Assembly (NCBI GenBank): GCA_003165855.1
Contig: PMXH01000439.1
Coordinates: 11,068 to 16,465, forward strand
Source of the DNA: Acidobacteriaceae bacterium
Lineage (GTDB): Bacteria; Acidobacteriota; Terriglobia; Terriglobales; Acidobacteriaceae
DNA length: 5,398 nucleotides
Direction: 5' to 3'
The position numbers were made by a program, and so were the translations under genes. Under the pieces are notes generated by a model. The model made no database searches. It was not told the origin of the DNA and saw only the letters and a program-made list of their open reading frames with translations. Shown here piece by piece: positions 1-5,398 of the stretch. Positions within the stretch are counted from its first letter, which is position 1; the number at the start of each line of letters is the position of its first letter.

Positions 1-338
1 TCCACCTTCCACATCCATTGTTTTGCGACGATGTAAACTTCGGTCGCATCGTCGGGCGGGGTGCGCTCTTTGAAGTAGACGATGGCGCCCCACGCGAAGA
101 TGACCATGAAGATGAGGAACGGGATAGCACTCCAGGTGATTTCGAGCGCAGTGGAACCTTCAATCTGTTCCGCCCGGACGCCGGGACGGTGACGGAAGCG
201 AGCCGCGAAAAAGATGACCAGGACGAAGACCAGCAGGGCCATCATCCCGGTGACGATGAGCAGGAAAATGTAGAGCGCATCCACGTGGCCTGCCATCGTG
301 GAGGCTTGCTCCGGCCATAATGGAAAATTATTGAGCAT
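1..338 (-). CDS. coxB: Cytochrome c oxidase subunit II (3' partial)
   Basis: Subunit II of a haem-copper oxygen reductase; it anchors the periplasmic CuA domain that takes electrons from cytochrome c or directly from ACIII. 112 full codons are visible, beginning MLNNFPLWPEQASTMAGHVD, a start typical of the ACIII-linked group. The first transmembrane helix is about 22-45 and is followed by a basic loop (RFRHRPGVRAEQ). The family pattern E-x2-W-x3-P (Glu66, Trp69, Pro73) opens the second helix, about 70-90. The reading ends just after KQWMWKV, the aromatic segment leading into the CuA domain. The CuA ligands, and any fused haem c domain (caa3 type), are outside. The ATG at 338 overlaps the SCO stop by 11 nt; there is no clear ribosome site, which suggests coupling. 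A later ATG at 296 would cut off the conserved PLWPEQAST segment and is less likely. Confidence 0.93.
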   Translation of the reverse strand, partial: MLNNFPLWPEQASTMAGHVDALYIFLLIVTGMMALLVFVLVIFFAARFRHRPGVRAEQIEGSTALEITWSAIPFLIFMVIFAWGAIVYFKERTPPDDATEVYIVAKQWMWKV

Positions 339-1215
339 ACCGTGTCTTTGCTGCCGTCTTCTTGGTTACCGCGCGGTCGAGCCGCCACAAGATGAAAAGG
401 AAAACACCCATGAAGAGAATTGTGGCGGCGGCCGCCAGGCGCAGGATGTTGGCTACCATGGCGCCATATTTCCCGGTCTCAGGATCATAGTGATAGCAAT
501 AGAGCAGCACCGCGTCGACGGCATTGCCGATCTTGCCCTGCGAAGCCTCCACTAGCCCCATGCGCAGATCTTTGGGAGGGAAATCCACACCGTAGAAATA
601 GCGCGAGATGCGGCCTTGCGGCGTGAGCACCATGATGGCAGTGGCATGCGCGAACTGATTGCGCTTGGGGTCATATTGATACTGGAAGCCGACAACCTTG
701 GTGAGCGCGTTGATCGAGTCCGGCTGGCCGGTGAGGAAATGCCAGCCTGAAGCGGCATTGGGTCGTCCGTAGCGAGCGACGTAGTCTTTCTTCTTGGCGG
801 CGGCCATCTCGGGAGTCTCGCGCGGGTCGAAGCTGACGGTGACCACGTCGAATTGATTGCCCACGTCGAACTTCACCAGGCGCATGGCACTGGCGAGCCC
901 GGCCAGAGCCTCGCCGCACAACATGGTGCAGTTGTAATAAACCAGGTTGAGGATGAGAGGCTTGTGGCCGAAATAGTCTCCCAGCTTCACGGTCTTGCCG
1001 GCGTCGTCGAGGAAAGTGAGATCGGGCGGGACCTGCGCGTCCAGATGTTGCTCGATGCCAACGTTCTCGAGCAGCGGAGGCCGCGAGTTGGCGGGCGGAG
1101 ACATGACGCCATTGTTCATCTGGGCCAGGGCGGAAATCGCCAGCAGCGCGAGCGCGAATAAGACGCGCGCGGGGGAGATCGAATTGTTGTGCTTACGGCT
1201 TACTTCGCAGCTCAC
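328..1215 (-). CDS. sco: SCO1/SenC-family copper chaperone with C-terminal membrane anchor
   Basis: Thioredoxin-fold protein of the SCO1/SenC/PrrC family, which helps load copper into the CuA centre of oxidase subunit II; that subunit is the next gene. 295 residues. A hydrophobic N-terminal segment (about 17-31) is a signal peptide or anchor. The SCO domain spans roughly 60-225 and has the copper-binding CTMLC pair (Cys96, Cys100), the strand VVTVSFDPRETPE and the conserved His190 in QFAHATAIMV. After it comes LLYCYHYDPETGKYG with Cys240 and His242, then a transmembrane helix at about 253-278 and a basic tail. This makes it longer than the usual ~200-residue SCO. The start is a GTG at 1215 overlapping the previous stop as GTGA, with GAAGGG nine bases upstream; the next ATG (residue 33) would remove the signal, so GTG is preferred. 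The last 11 nt overlap coxB. Confidence 0.94.
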   Translation of the reverse strand: MSCEVSRKHNNSISPARVLFALALLAISALAQMNNGVMSPPANSRPPLLENVGIEQHLDAQVPPDLTFLDDAGKTVKLGDYFGHKPLILNLVYYNCTMLCGEALAGLASAMRLVKFDVGNQFDVVTVSFDPRETPEMAAAKKKDYVARYGRPNAASGWHFLTGQPDSINALTKVVGFQYQYDPKRNQFAHATAIMVLTPQGRISRYFYGVDFPPKDLRMGLVEASQGKIGNAVDAVLLYCYHYDPETGKYGAMVANILRLAAAATILFMGVFLFILWRLDRAVTKKTAAKTRYAQ

Positions 1216-1739
1216 TTCTTTTCACCCTTCTTGCCGGTTCCGTTCTTGCCGATTTCGTCGGTTGTTTCCGTTTTCGCGGTCGGCGCGTTGCTGGCCGCGT
1301 CTTGCGGACGCACTGGAAGACCGCGCTGCACTAACAGATCCATGGCGCGTTCGATGGGGATGCGCACTGTGCCGGCTTTTTCATCGACCCAGCCGTAGCT
1401 GTTCAGCAGGCCGTCTTCGCGCCCGCGAATCTTGTTCAACTGATTTCGTTCATCGGTCTCGAGGCGCGGGTCGGGGAATGCCTTCTCCGCGTGCTCTTCA
1501 TAGTCCCCTTTGGTCTTGAGTACCGGCTGGGGCACATCCGCCAGCAGTGGACTCACGGCCGGCTGGTTCGCCTTTTCGCGCTTACCCAGAAATTTATAAA
1601 CGCCCACCAGGAACAGAGCGGCCAGCAGGGTAGCCACGCCCAGGCTTAGCAGGAAATAGAGAACGCCGGACGCCTGAAGATCCTGGTGTTCGAAGCTCTC
1701 CTTCTCGGCTGGGTTCTCGTGTTTGATCTCGTTGGTCAT
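1212..1739 (-). CDS. Uncharacterised single-helix membrane protein of the ACIII/oxidase locus
   Basis: 175 residues, function unknown. Residues 1-24 are polar, about 25-50 form one transmembrane helix ending in KFLGKREK, and the remainder should be periplasmic if the N-terminus is inside. The conserved-looking part is about 88-143: FPDPRLETDERNQLNKIRGRE, YGWVDEKAG (115-123) and VRIPIERAMDLL (125-136), followed by RGLPVRP. I recall similar YGWVD...VRIPI.RAM blocks in unnamed proteins beside SCO and cytochrome oxidase genes in other bacteria; that is memory, not a search. The last 30 residues are lysine/threonine-rich low complexity. There is no CXXCH, no metal-binding cysteine pair and no enzyme motif. 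It sits between actF and SCO and overlaps the SCO start by GTGA, so an accessory or assembly role is plausible. The start is ATG 1739; its ribosome site (GAGAA) is weak and lies in the 14-bp duplication. Confidence 0.85.
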   Translation of the reverse strand: MTNEIKHENPAEKESFEHQDLQASGVLYFLLSLGVATLLAALFLVGVYKFLGKREKANQPAVSPLLADVPQPVLKTKGDYEEHAEKAFPDPRLETDERNQLNKIRGREDGLLNSYGWVDEKAGTVRIPIERAMDLLVQRGLPVRPQDAASNAPTAKTETTDEIGKNGTGKKGEKK

Positions 1740-1761
1740 TTCTCGTTGATCATTTCTCGTT
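1734..1761. repeat. 14-bp tandem duplication carrying a duplicated start codon
   Basis: Two adjacent 14-bp units differ at one base; on the minus strand they read AACGAGAAATGATC and AACGAGAAATGACC. A shortened third match (AACGAGATC) follows inside the coding sequence. Each unit contains GAGAA plus ATG. The downstream ATG (1739) begins the 175-residue gene. The upstream ATG (1753) is out of frame and opens a five-codon frame, MINEK, whose TGA overlaps the true ATG. Confidence 0.85.
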
Positions 1762-1772
1762 CCACATGCTGG

Positions 1773-2990
1773 TTACACATGCATTTCATGCGTCGGTTGC
1801 AGGACTTCATGGGCATCCGGATCATAGGCCGGCAGCAGCGGCAGTGATGCCAGATTGCGGGAAAAATACCAGAGCCAGATTCCACCGATGGCGATGGGCA
1901 CAACCACGTCGGCCAAGGTTAGAACGAAAGTCTTGGAAAAGTTCGGTTCGATGATCCAAAACAGATCCAGGTAGCGCATCAGCAACATCCAGGCCGCAAG
2001 CCACACCAGGCGGCGAATGTCGCGCTTGAAGGGGCGCGAGAGCAGCATAGCGAAAGGGATAACAAAGGCGAATAGCACCAGAATCAATCCGATCGATCCC
2101 CAACCGCCGTGCAGTCGTGTCAGATAAAAAGTAATCTCCGAAGGCAGGTTGCCGGCCCAGATGATGAGCCATTGCGAGAAGTTGAAGTAGGCCCAGACCA
2201 TGGTGAAGGCCAGCATCCACTTGCCGTGGTCGTGGACGAAGTCGGGCGTCAACATCTCCGACATGGGCTTGTAGTCATAAAGGATGCGCTCGACTACGAC
2301 TGCGAAACACATGGCGGAGAGCACTTCGCCGATGAGGATGACCAGGCCGAAGATGGTGGAAATCCAACTGGGGTCGAGGGACATGACCCAGTCGATGGCG
2401 GCGAAGGAGATGGTGAATCCGTAGAGGATCAGGCCAGGGCCGCTGACTGCTTTGAAACGTTCGCTGTTGTCGGGAGCGCCCGCGTGGTCGGTTTGCTTCG
2501 ACCATTTCGAGAGAAGGAACGAGATGAGGTTCCAGACCGCGAAATAGAAGATGGCGCGAATGATGAAGCCGTTTACGGTGAGGTAGGTCTGGGTGAGTTT
2601 TTCGAGGTGCTCGCGGAGATGCTTGTCTTCAATGTTGCCGAGCGGCTGCGCCCAGATGTAGAGGCGGTGTATTCCGAGAATGACGGGAACGAAGAGGGCA
2701 GCCAACAAAGGCAGCGTGCGCATGGCCGCGCCCAGGATGCGACGGATGACCGTACCCCAGCCGCCGCCGGTGAGGTGGCGGATCATGAGAATCGCCATGG
2801 AGCCGAGCGCAACGCCCAACCAGCACATGAAGCCGAGCAAGTAAGCGCGATAGAACTCATCGGGACGGAGGAAAGCCAAGATAGCTGCGATCATGGCGAA
2901 GACTATGCCGATCACGAGCGAGCGCTGCGATATTTTCTTTACGACCTCGGGCGCCGTTAGATCGAGATGTGGCGTGGCGGCGGCGCTCAT
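1773..2990 (-). CDS. actF: ActF, polytopic membrane subunit of Alternative Complex III
   Basis: Second large NrfD-like membrane subunit of ACIII, related to ActC. In solved ACIII structures it lies beside ActC and ActD and is thought to contribute a proton path rather than a quinol site. The 405-residue length fits the family. About ten transmembrane segments can be placed, near residues 24-41, 50-71, 92-111, 140-161, 186-205, 211-233, 257-276, 297-318, 325-345 and 357-377. The signature is the block at 252-274, VHDHGKWMLAF then TMVWAYFNFSQW; AIDWVMSLDPSW (198-209) and the RYLDLFWIIEPNF region (339-351) are also typical. The start is fixed by the ATGA overlap with actE and an AGAGGA site six bases upstream. 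The TAA stop is followed by a 33-nt gap, the only true intergenic space in the window. Transmembrane positions are estimated by eye. Confidence 0.95.
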   Translation of the reverse strand: MSAAATPHLDLTAPEVVKKISQRSLVIGIVFAMIAAILAFLRPDEFYRAYLLGFMCWLGVALGSMAILMIRHLTGGGWGTVIRRILGAAMRTLPLLAALFVPVILGIHRLYIWAQPLGNIEDKHLREHLEKLTQTYLTVNGFIIRAIFYFAVWNLISFLLSKWSKQTDHAGAPDNSERFKAVSGPGLILYGFTISFAAIDWVMSLDPSWISTIFGLVILIGEVLSAMCFAVVVERILYDYKPMSEMLTPDFVHDHGKWMLAFTMVWAYFNFSQWLIIWAGNLPSEITFYLTRLHGGWGSIGLILVLFAFVIPFAMLLSRPFKRDIRRLVWLAAWMLLMRYLDLFWIIEPNFSKTFVLTLADVVVPIAIGGIWLWYFSRNLASLPLLPAYDPDAHEVLQPTHEMHV

Positions 2991-3763
2991 TTTTGTTCCT
3001 CTGGCTTTGTAGTTGTTTCAGGTGCGATTACCGGGAGAGTCGCGCCTGAACCGGGCTCGCCGCGGAACTTCGGAGGTTCCGAGGGCAGGTCCTGTCCGGA
3101 GGGTACGTCCGCCCGGGTTGCGTTCTGGCTGAGTTGCAGCGCACGGACGTAGGCCACGATGCTCCAGCGATCTCGCGGTGGAATCTGCGAAGCGTAGTCG
3201 GGCATGATGCCGAAGCCGCTGGTGATCACGTCATAAAAGTAACCGAGCGGCGCTTTCTGCAGGCGCGGGATGTGATAAGACGGCGGCTTGCGCGGAAAGC
3301 CGCGCGATGGGATGAAGCCATTCCCGTCGCCGACACGCGAGTGACAAGGAGCGCAATAAATGTTGTAACGCTCGCGTCCGCGTTCGAGAACTTCTTTGGT
3401 TACGGGAAACGGCATGTAGTCGCCGGGAGTGTTGCCGGTTTTGCCGGTGTAGAAATAAGTATCTGCACGCAACTCGCCCCGAGCTATTGTGCCTTCGACG
3501 GGAGGGCGCTCGGAACGCTGATCGGGGAAAAAGTCGCTGCGGGAGAGCGGATTCTCGCGCGGCTGGACGTGCATATCGATGCGGCAGCCGGAGAGCAGAG
3601 TGATCGCCGACAACAGGAGCGTCAACGCGAGAAAATGCCAAGCTTGAAACTTCCGTGGAATCCCACTCTTGCGCACAGAACGCGCAAGAATGGGGCACCC
3701 ATCTTTTGAGGTGGGACACACGTCGCTCAACAAGTGAATCAAAGTTTGGCGGTGACGCAGCAT
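2987..3763 (-). CDS. actE: ActE, mono-haem cytochrome c lipoprotein of Alternative Complex III
   Basis: Periplasmic mono-haem c subunit of ACIII, likely on the electron route from the complex towards the cytochrome c oxidase. From the ATG at 3763 the product is 258 residues. The hydrophobic stretch at about 43-58 ends in LSGC, a lipobox with Cys60 as the predicted lipidated residue. The haem site is CAPCH at 137-141, and Met187 in GFGIMPDY is the likely distal ligand. The N-terminal flank has the ACIII-typical pattern of GTIARG and ...FYTGKTG...PFPVTKEVLERGRERYNIYC. After about residue 212 there is a proline/glycine-rich tail. The 59-residue leader is abnormally long: codons about 16-34 come from a palindromic repeat (3661-3719). 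An in-frame GTG at 3676 would give a compact leader starting (V/M)RKSGIPRKF, but it lacks a ribosome site. The TGA overlaps the actF ATG. Function is secure; the start is not. Confidence 0.94.
   Translation of the reverse strand: MLRHRQTLIHLLSDVCPTSKDGCPILARSVRKSGIPRKFQAWHFLALTLLLSAITLLSGCRIDMHVQPRENPLSRSDFFPDQRSERPPVEGTIARGELRADTYFYTGKTGNTPGDYMPFPVTKEVLERGRERYNIYCAPCHSRVGDGNGFIPSRGFPRKPPSYHIPRLQKAPLGYFYDVITSGFGIMPDYASQIPPRDRWSIVAYVRALQLSQNATRADVPSGQDLPSEPPKFRGEPGSGATLPVIAPETTTKPEEQK
2997..3002 (-). promoter_or_regulatory. Shine-Dalgarno for actF
   Basis: AGAGGA lies 6 nt upstream of the actF ATG at 2990, within the last codons of actE. Good spacing confirms the actF start at the ATGA overlap. 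Confidence 0.65.
3661..3719. repeat. REP-like palindromic element inside the actE leader-coding region
   Basis: Two adjacent imperfect inverted repeats. The larger has arms at 3662-3674 (CCCACTCTTGCGC) and 3682-3694 (GCGCAAGAATGGG) around a 7-nt loop; the single non-Watson-Crick position becomes a U-G wobble in minus-strand RNA, so the mRNA could form a 13-bp stem. The smaller has arms at 3698-3704 (CCCATCT) and 3709-3715 (AGGTGGG) around TTTG with one mismatch. The CCCA/TGGG and GGGTGCCCCA blocks resemble dispersed intergenic repeats that I recall from Acidobacteriota genomes; that likeness is from memory. Only one copy is present here, so repetition in the genome is inferred. It follows the actD stop by about 46 nt and would affect actE translation or mRNA processing if it folds. 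Confidence 0.65.
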
Positions 3764-3764
3764 G

Positions 3765-4301
3765 CTAGCTGGGCACCTCCGAAATTGAGCGCGGTTCCAA
3801 GGCTTGCAGAAAATCGAACGTCCCGGCCGGATCGTACTTGGGATCGGAAGAAAACACGATCAGGAAAAAGCGGTCTTTGGAGGCCAGCGCAAAGCGCGGC
3901 ACGTTGAACACCGGGTGATAAGGCATGGGCAAGCCGTTGAGTGCGAGCATGCCGAAGACGGCGGAGATTCCGGCAAAAAGAATCGTCATCTCAAACGTGA
4001 TCACGATGAATGCGGGCCAGGAATGATAGGGCTTGCCACCGATGTTGAGTGGATAGTCCACGGCGGACATCCAGTACTGCATGAGGTAGCCGGTGAGGCC
4101 GCCGACGATGCCGCCAATCAAGACGACCAGCGGAACCTCGTCGCGGTGAAAGCCGAGTTCTTCCGCCAGGCCTTCGATTGGAAACGGGCTGTAGGCGTCG
4201 ATCTTCTTATAGCCGGCTTCGTGCGTGCGTTTGGCGGCGTCGATCAGAGCCTGAGCGGAATCGAACTCCGCCATAATGCCGTACATAGGTTCGCGCTTCA
4301 T
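3765..4301 (-). CDS. actD: ActD, DUF3341 membrane subunit of Alternative Complex III
   Basis: Small membrane subunit of ACIII that packs against ActC. It has no cofactor and its exact role in the family is structural or possibly linked to proton transfer. The 178-residue length matches the family. An N-terminal soluble part (about 1-55) carries [18 protein letters not shown] and the DAYSPFP motif at 35-41. Two transmembrane segments follow at about 57-76, with a glycine-rich [11 protein letters not shown] face, and 96-118. Between them lies YPLNIGGKP (83-91) and [11 protein letters not shown] (94-104). The C-terminal part has [14 protein letters not shown] (124-137) and the DRFFL element typical of DUF3341. 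The start ATG overlaps the actC stop and has a GGAGG seven bases upstream, so the start is secure. The gene ends in TAG, one base before the actE ATG. I see nothing unusual; identification rests on these motifs plus the actC-actD-actE-actF order. Confidence 0.96.
   Translation of the reverse strand: MKREPMYGIMAEFDSAQALIDAAKRTHEAGYKKIDAYSPFPIEGLAEELGFHRDEVPLVVLIGGIVGGLTGYLMQYWMSAVDYPLNIGGKPYHSWPAFIVITFEMTILFAGISAVFGMLALNGLPMPYHPVFNVPRFALASKDRFFLIVFSSDPKYDPAGTFDFLQALEPRSISEVPS
3775..3780 (-). promoter_or_regulatory. Candidate Shine-Dalgarno for actE
   Basis: GGAGGT lies within the last actD codons, 11 nt upstream of the ATG at 3763. The motif is perfect but the spacing is longer than ideal. 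It is the main support for starting actE at 3763 rather than at a downstream GTG, because no comparable site precedes the alternatives. Confidence 0.5.
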
Positions 4302-5398
4302 TCCTTAACCTCCGCTTCCGGCAGGAGGGTGCGCATTTCAAAGATCGAAATCATGGGCAGTAGCCGCACGAACAGGAAAATGGCCGCGAGGAACATGCCG
4401 ATGGTGCCGATGTAAGTCATCCAATCCCAGCGCGTGGGGTAGTACATGCCCCACGACGAGGTGAGGAAGTCGCGGTGCAGGCTCACCACCACGATGATGA
4501 AGCGCTCCAGCCACATGCCCACCAGGATGACGCCGGAAACGAAGAAGAGCGCGATCGGACTGGTGCGCAGCTTGCGAATCCACAGCACTTGCGGGATGAA
4601 GATGTTGCAGATGAGCAGCAGATAGTAAAGGCCTGCGTAGGGCCCGTGCAAGCGGTTCCACAACGTGAAGGCATCGTAGCGGTCGCCGCTATACCAGCCC
4701 ATGAAGGCCTCGATGCCGTAACCGTAGGCCACGATCAATCCCGTGGCGAGCATCACTTTGGCCGCGTTCTGCAGGTGGCGCTCGGTGATGAAATCTTCCA
4801 GGCCGTAGATTTTACGGATGGGAATGGCCAGCATGAGGACCATGGCGAATCCGGAGTAGATGGCGCCGGCAACAAAGTAAGGAGGAAAAATCGTTGTGTG
4901 CCAGCCGGGGACAATGCCGACGGCAAAGTCGAAGCTTACGACGGTGTGGACGGAGAGCACGAGGGGCGTGGCTAATCCGGCGAGCAATAAGTAGGCAGTT
5001 TCGTAGCGGTGCCAGTGGCGCGCCGATCCCCGCCAGCCCAGCGAGAGGATGCCGTAGATAATTCTGGTTGCGGGATTCGTGGATCGATCGCGCAGCGTGG
5101 CCAAGTCGGGGACGAGTCCGATGAACCAGAACAGCGCCGAGATCGTGGCGTAGGTGGAGACGGCAAAAACGTCCCACATGAGCGGGCTGCGGAATTGCGG
5201 CCATACGCCCATGGTGCTGGGATAAGGGAACAGCCAGTACGCCAGCCATGGACGCCCGACGTGGATGGCCGGAAAGATTCCAGCGCAGGCCACGGCAAAC
5301 AACGTCATGGCCTCGGCGAAGCGGTTGATGGAATTGCGCCACGATTGCCGGAGAAGAAGAAGAATGGCGGAGATGAGCGTGCCGGCGTGGCCGATGCC
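4298..5398 (-). CDS. actC: ActC, NrfD/PsrC-like membrane subunit of Alternative Complex III (5' partial)
   Basis: Integral membrane subunit of the quinol:electron-acceptor oxidoreductase ACIII. In the family it lies next to the iron-sulphur subunit ActB and carries the menaquinol site. The frame is open to the window edge: 30 in-frame codons precede the first internal ATG (5308) and begin [20 protein letters not shown], a typical ActC helix, so the real start lies outside. 366 residues are visible; the family is usually somewhat under 500, so roughly the first 100 are missing. About eight to nine hydrophobic segments can be seen. Diagnostic blocks (numbered from the window edge) are [17 protein letters not shown] at 151-167 followed by the [13 protein letters not shown] segment, [15 protein letters not shown] at about 225-239, and [10 protein letters not shown] with SLHRDF at 294-311. 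Its TGA stop overlaps the actD ATG (ATGA), implying translational coupling. Quinol-site and proton-path roles come from family knowledge; the sequence itself shows an NrfD-type polytopic protein in ACIII gene order. Confidence 0.96.
   Translation of the reverse strand, partial: GIGHAGTLISAILLLLRQSWRNSINRFAEAMTLFAVACAGIFPAIHVGRPWLAYWLFPYPSTMGVWPQFRSPLMWDVFAVSTYATISALFWFIGLVPDLATLRDRSTNPATRIIYGILSLGWRGSARHWHRYETAYLLLAGLATPLVLSVHTVVSFDFAVGIVPGWHTTIFPPYFVAGAIYSGFAMVLMLAIPIRKIYGLEDFITERHLQNAAKVMLATGLIVAYGYGIEAFMGWYSGDRYDAFTLWNRLHGPYAGLYYLLLICNIFIPQVLWIRKLRTSPIALFFVSGVILVGMWLERFIIVVVSLHRDFLTSSWGMYYPTRWDWMTYIGTIGMFLAAIFLFVRLLPMISIFEMRTLLPEAEVKE
4309..4313 (-). promoter_or_regulatory. Strong Shine-Dalgarno for actD
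   Basis: GGAGG sits 7 nt upstream of the actD ATG (4301), inside the last codons of actC. It fixes the actD start and supports reinitiation at the ATGA overlap. Confidence 0.75.

Noticed and set aside
18..320. Plus-strand 100-codon open frame near the window start
   Set aside because: It is opposite coxB, whose minus-strand translation shows clear subunit II motifs.
995..1519. Plus-strand open frame of 174 codons across the SCO/small-gene junction
   Set aside because: It is antisense to two well-supported coupled genes, rich in Arg/Ser/Cys, with no recognisable domain or ribosome site.
1740..1772. Possible promoter or terminator in the 33-nt actF/small-gene gap
   Set aside because: There is no stem followed by a T-run and no convincing -35/-10 pair; the gap is mostly occupied by the 14-bp duplication.
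1763..1782. Repeated CACATGC words around the actF stop
   Set aside because: Two 7-bp matches this close can arise by chance from His/Met codons at the ActF C-terminus; no larger structure.
2109..2960. Long plus-strand open frame (283 codons) opposite actF
   Set aside because: Its product is highly acidic and low in complexity, as expected for the antisense of a GC-rich membrane protein gene. The minus strand holds a full ActF with recognisable motifs and coupled starts.
3662..3694. Hairpin as a Rho-independent terminator after actD
   Set aside because: The 13-bp stem is strong but no T-run follows it on the minus strand, and the operon continues with coupled genes, so termination is unlikely.
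4475..4975. Plus-strand open frame with His/Asp/Glu-rich product opposite actC
   Set aside because: Composition is a mirror of the hydrophobic codons of ActC; no domain recognised.

Overview
The window is a single co-directional gene train, all on the minus strand, so it reads from high to low coordinates. It holds part of an operon for Alternative Complex III (ACIII, a menaquinol:cytochrome c/oxidase oxidoreductase) running into the genes of its partner haem-copper cytochrome c oxidase. The order is actC (5' end cut by the window edge), actD, actE, actF, a small uncharacterised membrane protein, a SCO-type copper chaperone, and coxB (oxidase subunit II, 3' end cut by the window edge). The expected neighbours actA/actB and coxA lie outside on either side.

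The GC-rich coding style, the ACIII-SCO-CoxB arrangement, and a palindromic element with paired CCCA/TGGG and GGGTGCCCCA blocks that I associate with Acidobacteriota intergenic repeats all suggest an acidobacterium (Terriglobia/Koribacter-like). This is an inference from style and memory, not from a search.

Layout: 5398-4298 is actC, an NrfD/PsrC-like multi-pass quinol-site subunit. 4301-3765 is actD, DUF3341 with two membrane segments. 3763-2987 is actE, a mono-haem c lipoprotein. 2990-1773 is actF, a ten-helix membrane subunit. 1739-1212 is a one-helix protein with a conserved YGWVD...VRIPIERAMDLL block. 1215-328 is SCO, a thioredoxin-like copper chaperone with an additional C-terminal anchor. 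338-1 is coxB, with both membrane helices but not the CuA domain. Genes are tightly packed: ATGA overlaps at actC/actD and actE/actF, a 1-nt gap at actD/actE, a GTGA overlap at the small gene/SCO, and an 11-nt overlap at SCO/coxB. The only non-coding gap is 33 nt between actF and the small gene. I see no internal promoter or terminator, so one long polycistronic transcript is the simplest reading.

How they work together: ActC, with ActB outside the window, oxidises menaquinol. Electrons pass through iron-sulphur and haem c subunits, including ActE, to the oxidase. ActD and ActF complete the membrane part. SCO helps assemble the CuA centre of the CoxB subunit encoded immediately after it. The system is known rather than new. 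The less expected points are a palindromic repeat lying inside the actE leader-coding region, a 14-bp tandem duplication that duplicates a start codon, and a conserved but functionally unassigned protein between the ACIII and oxidase modules.
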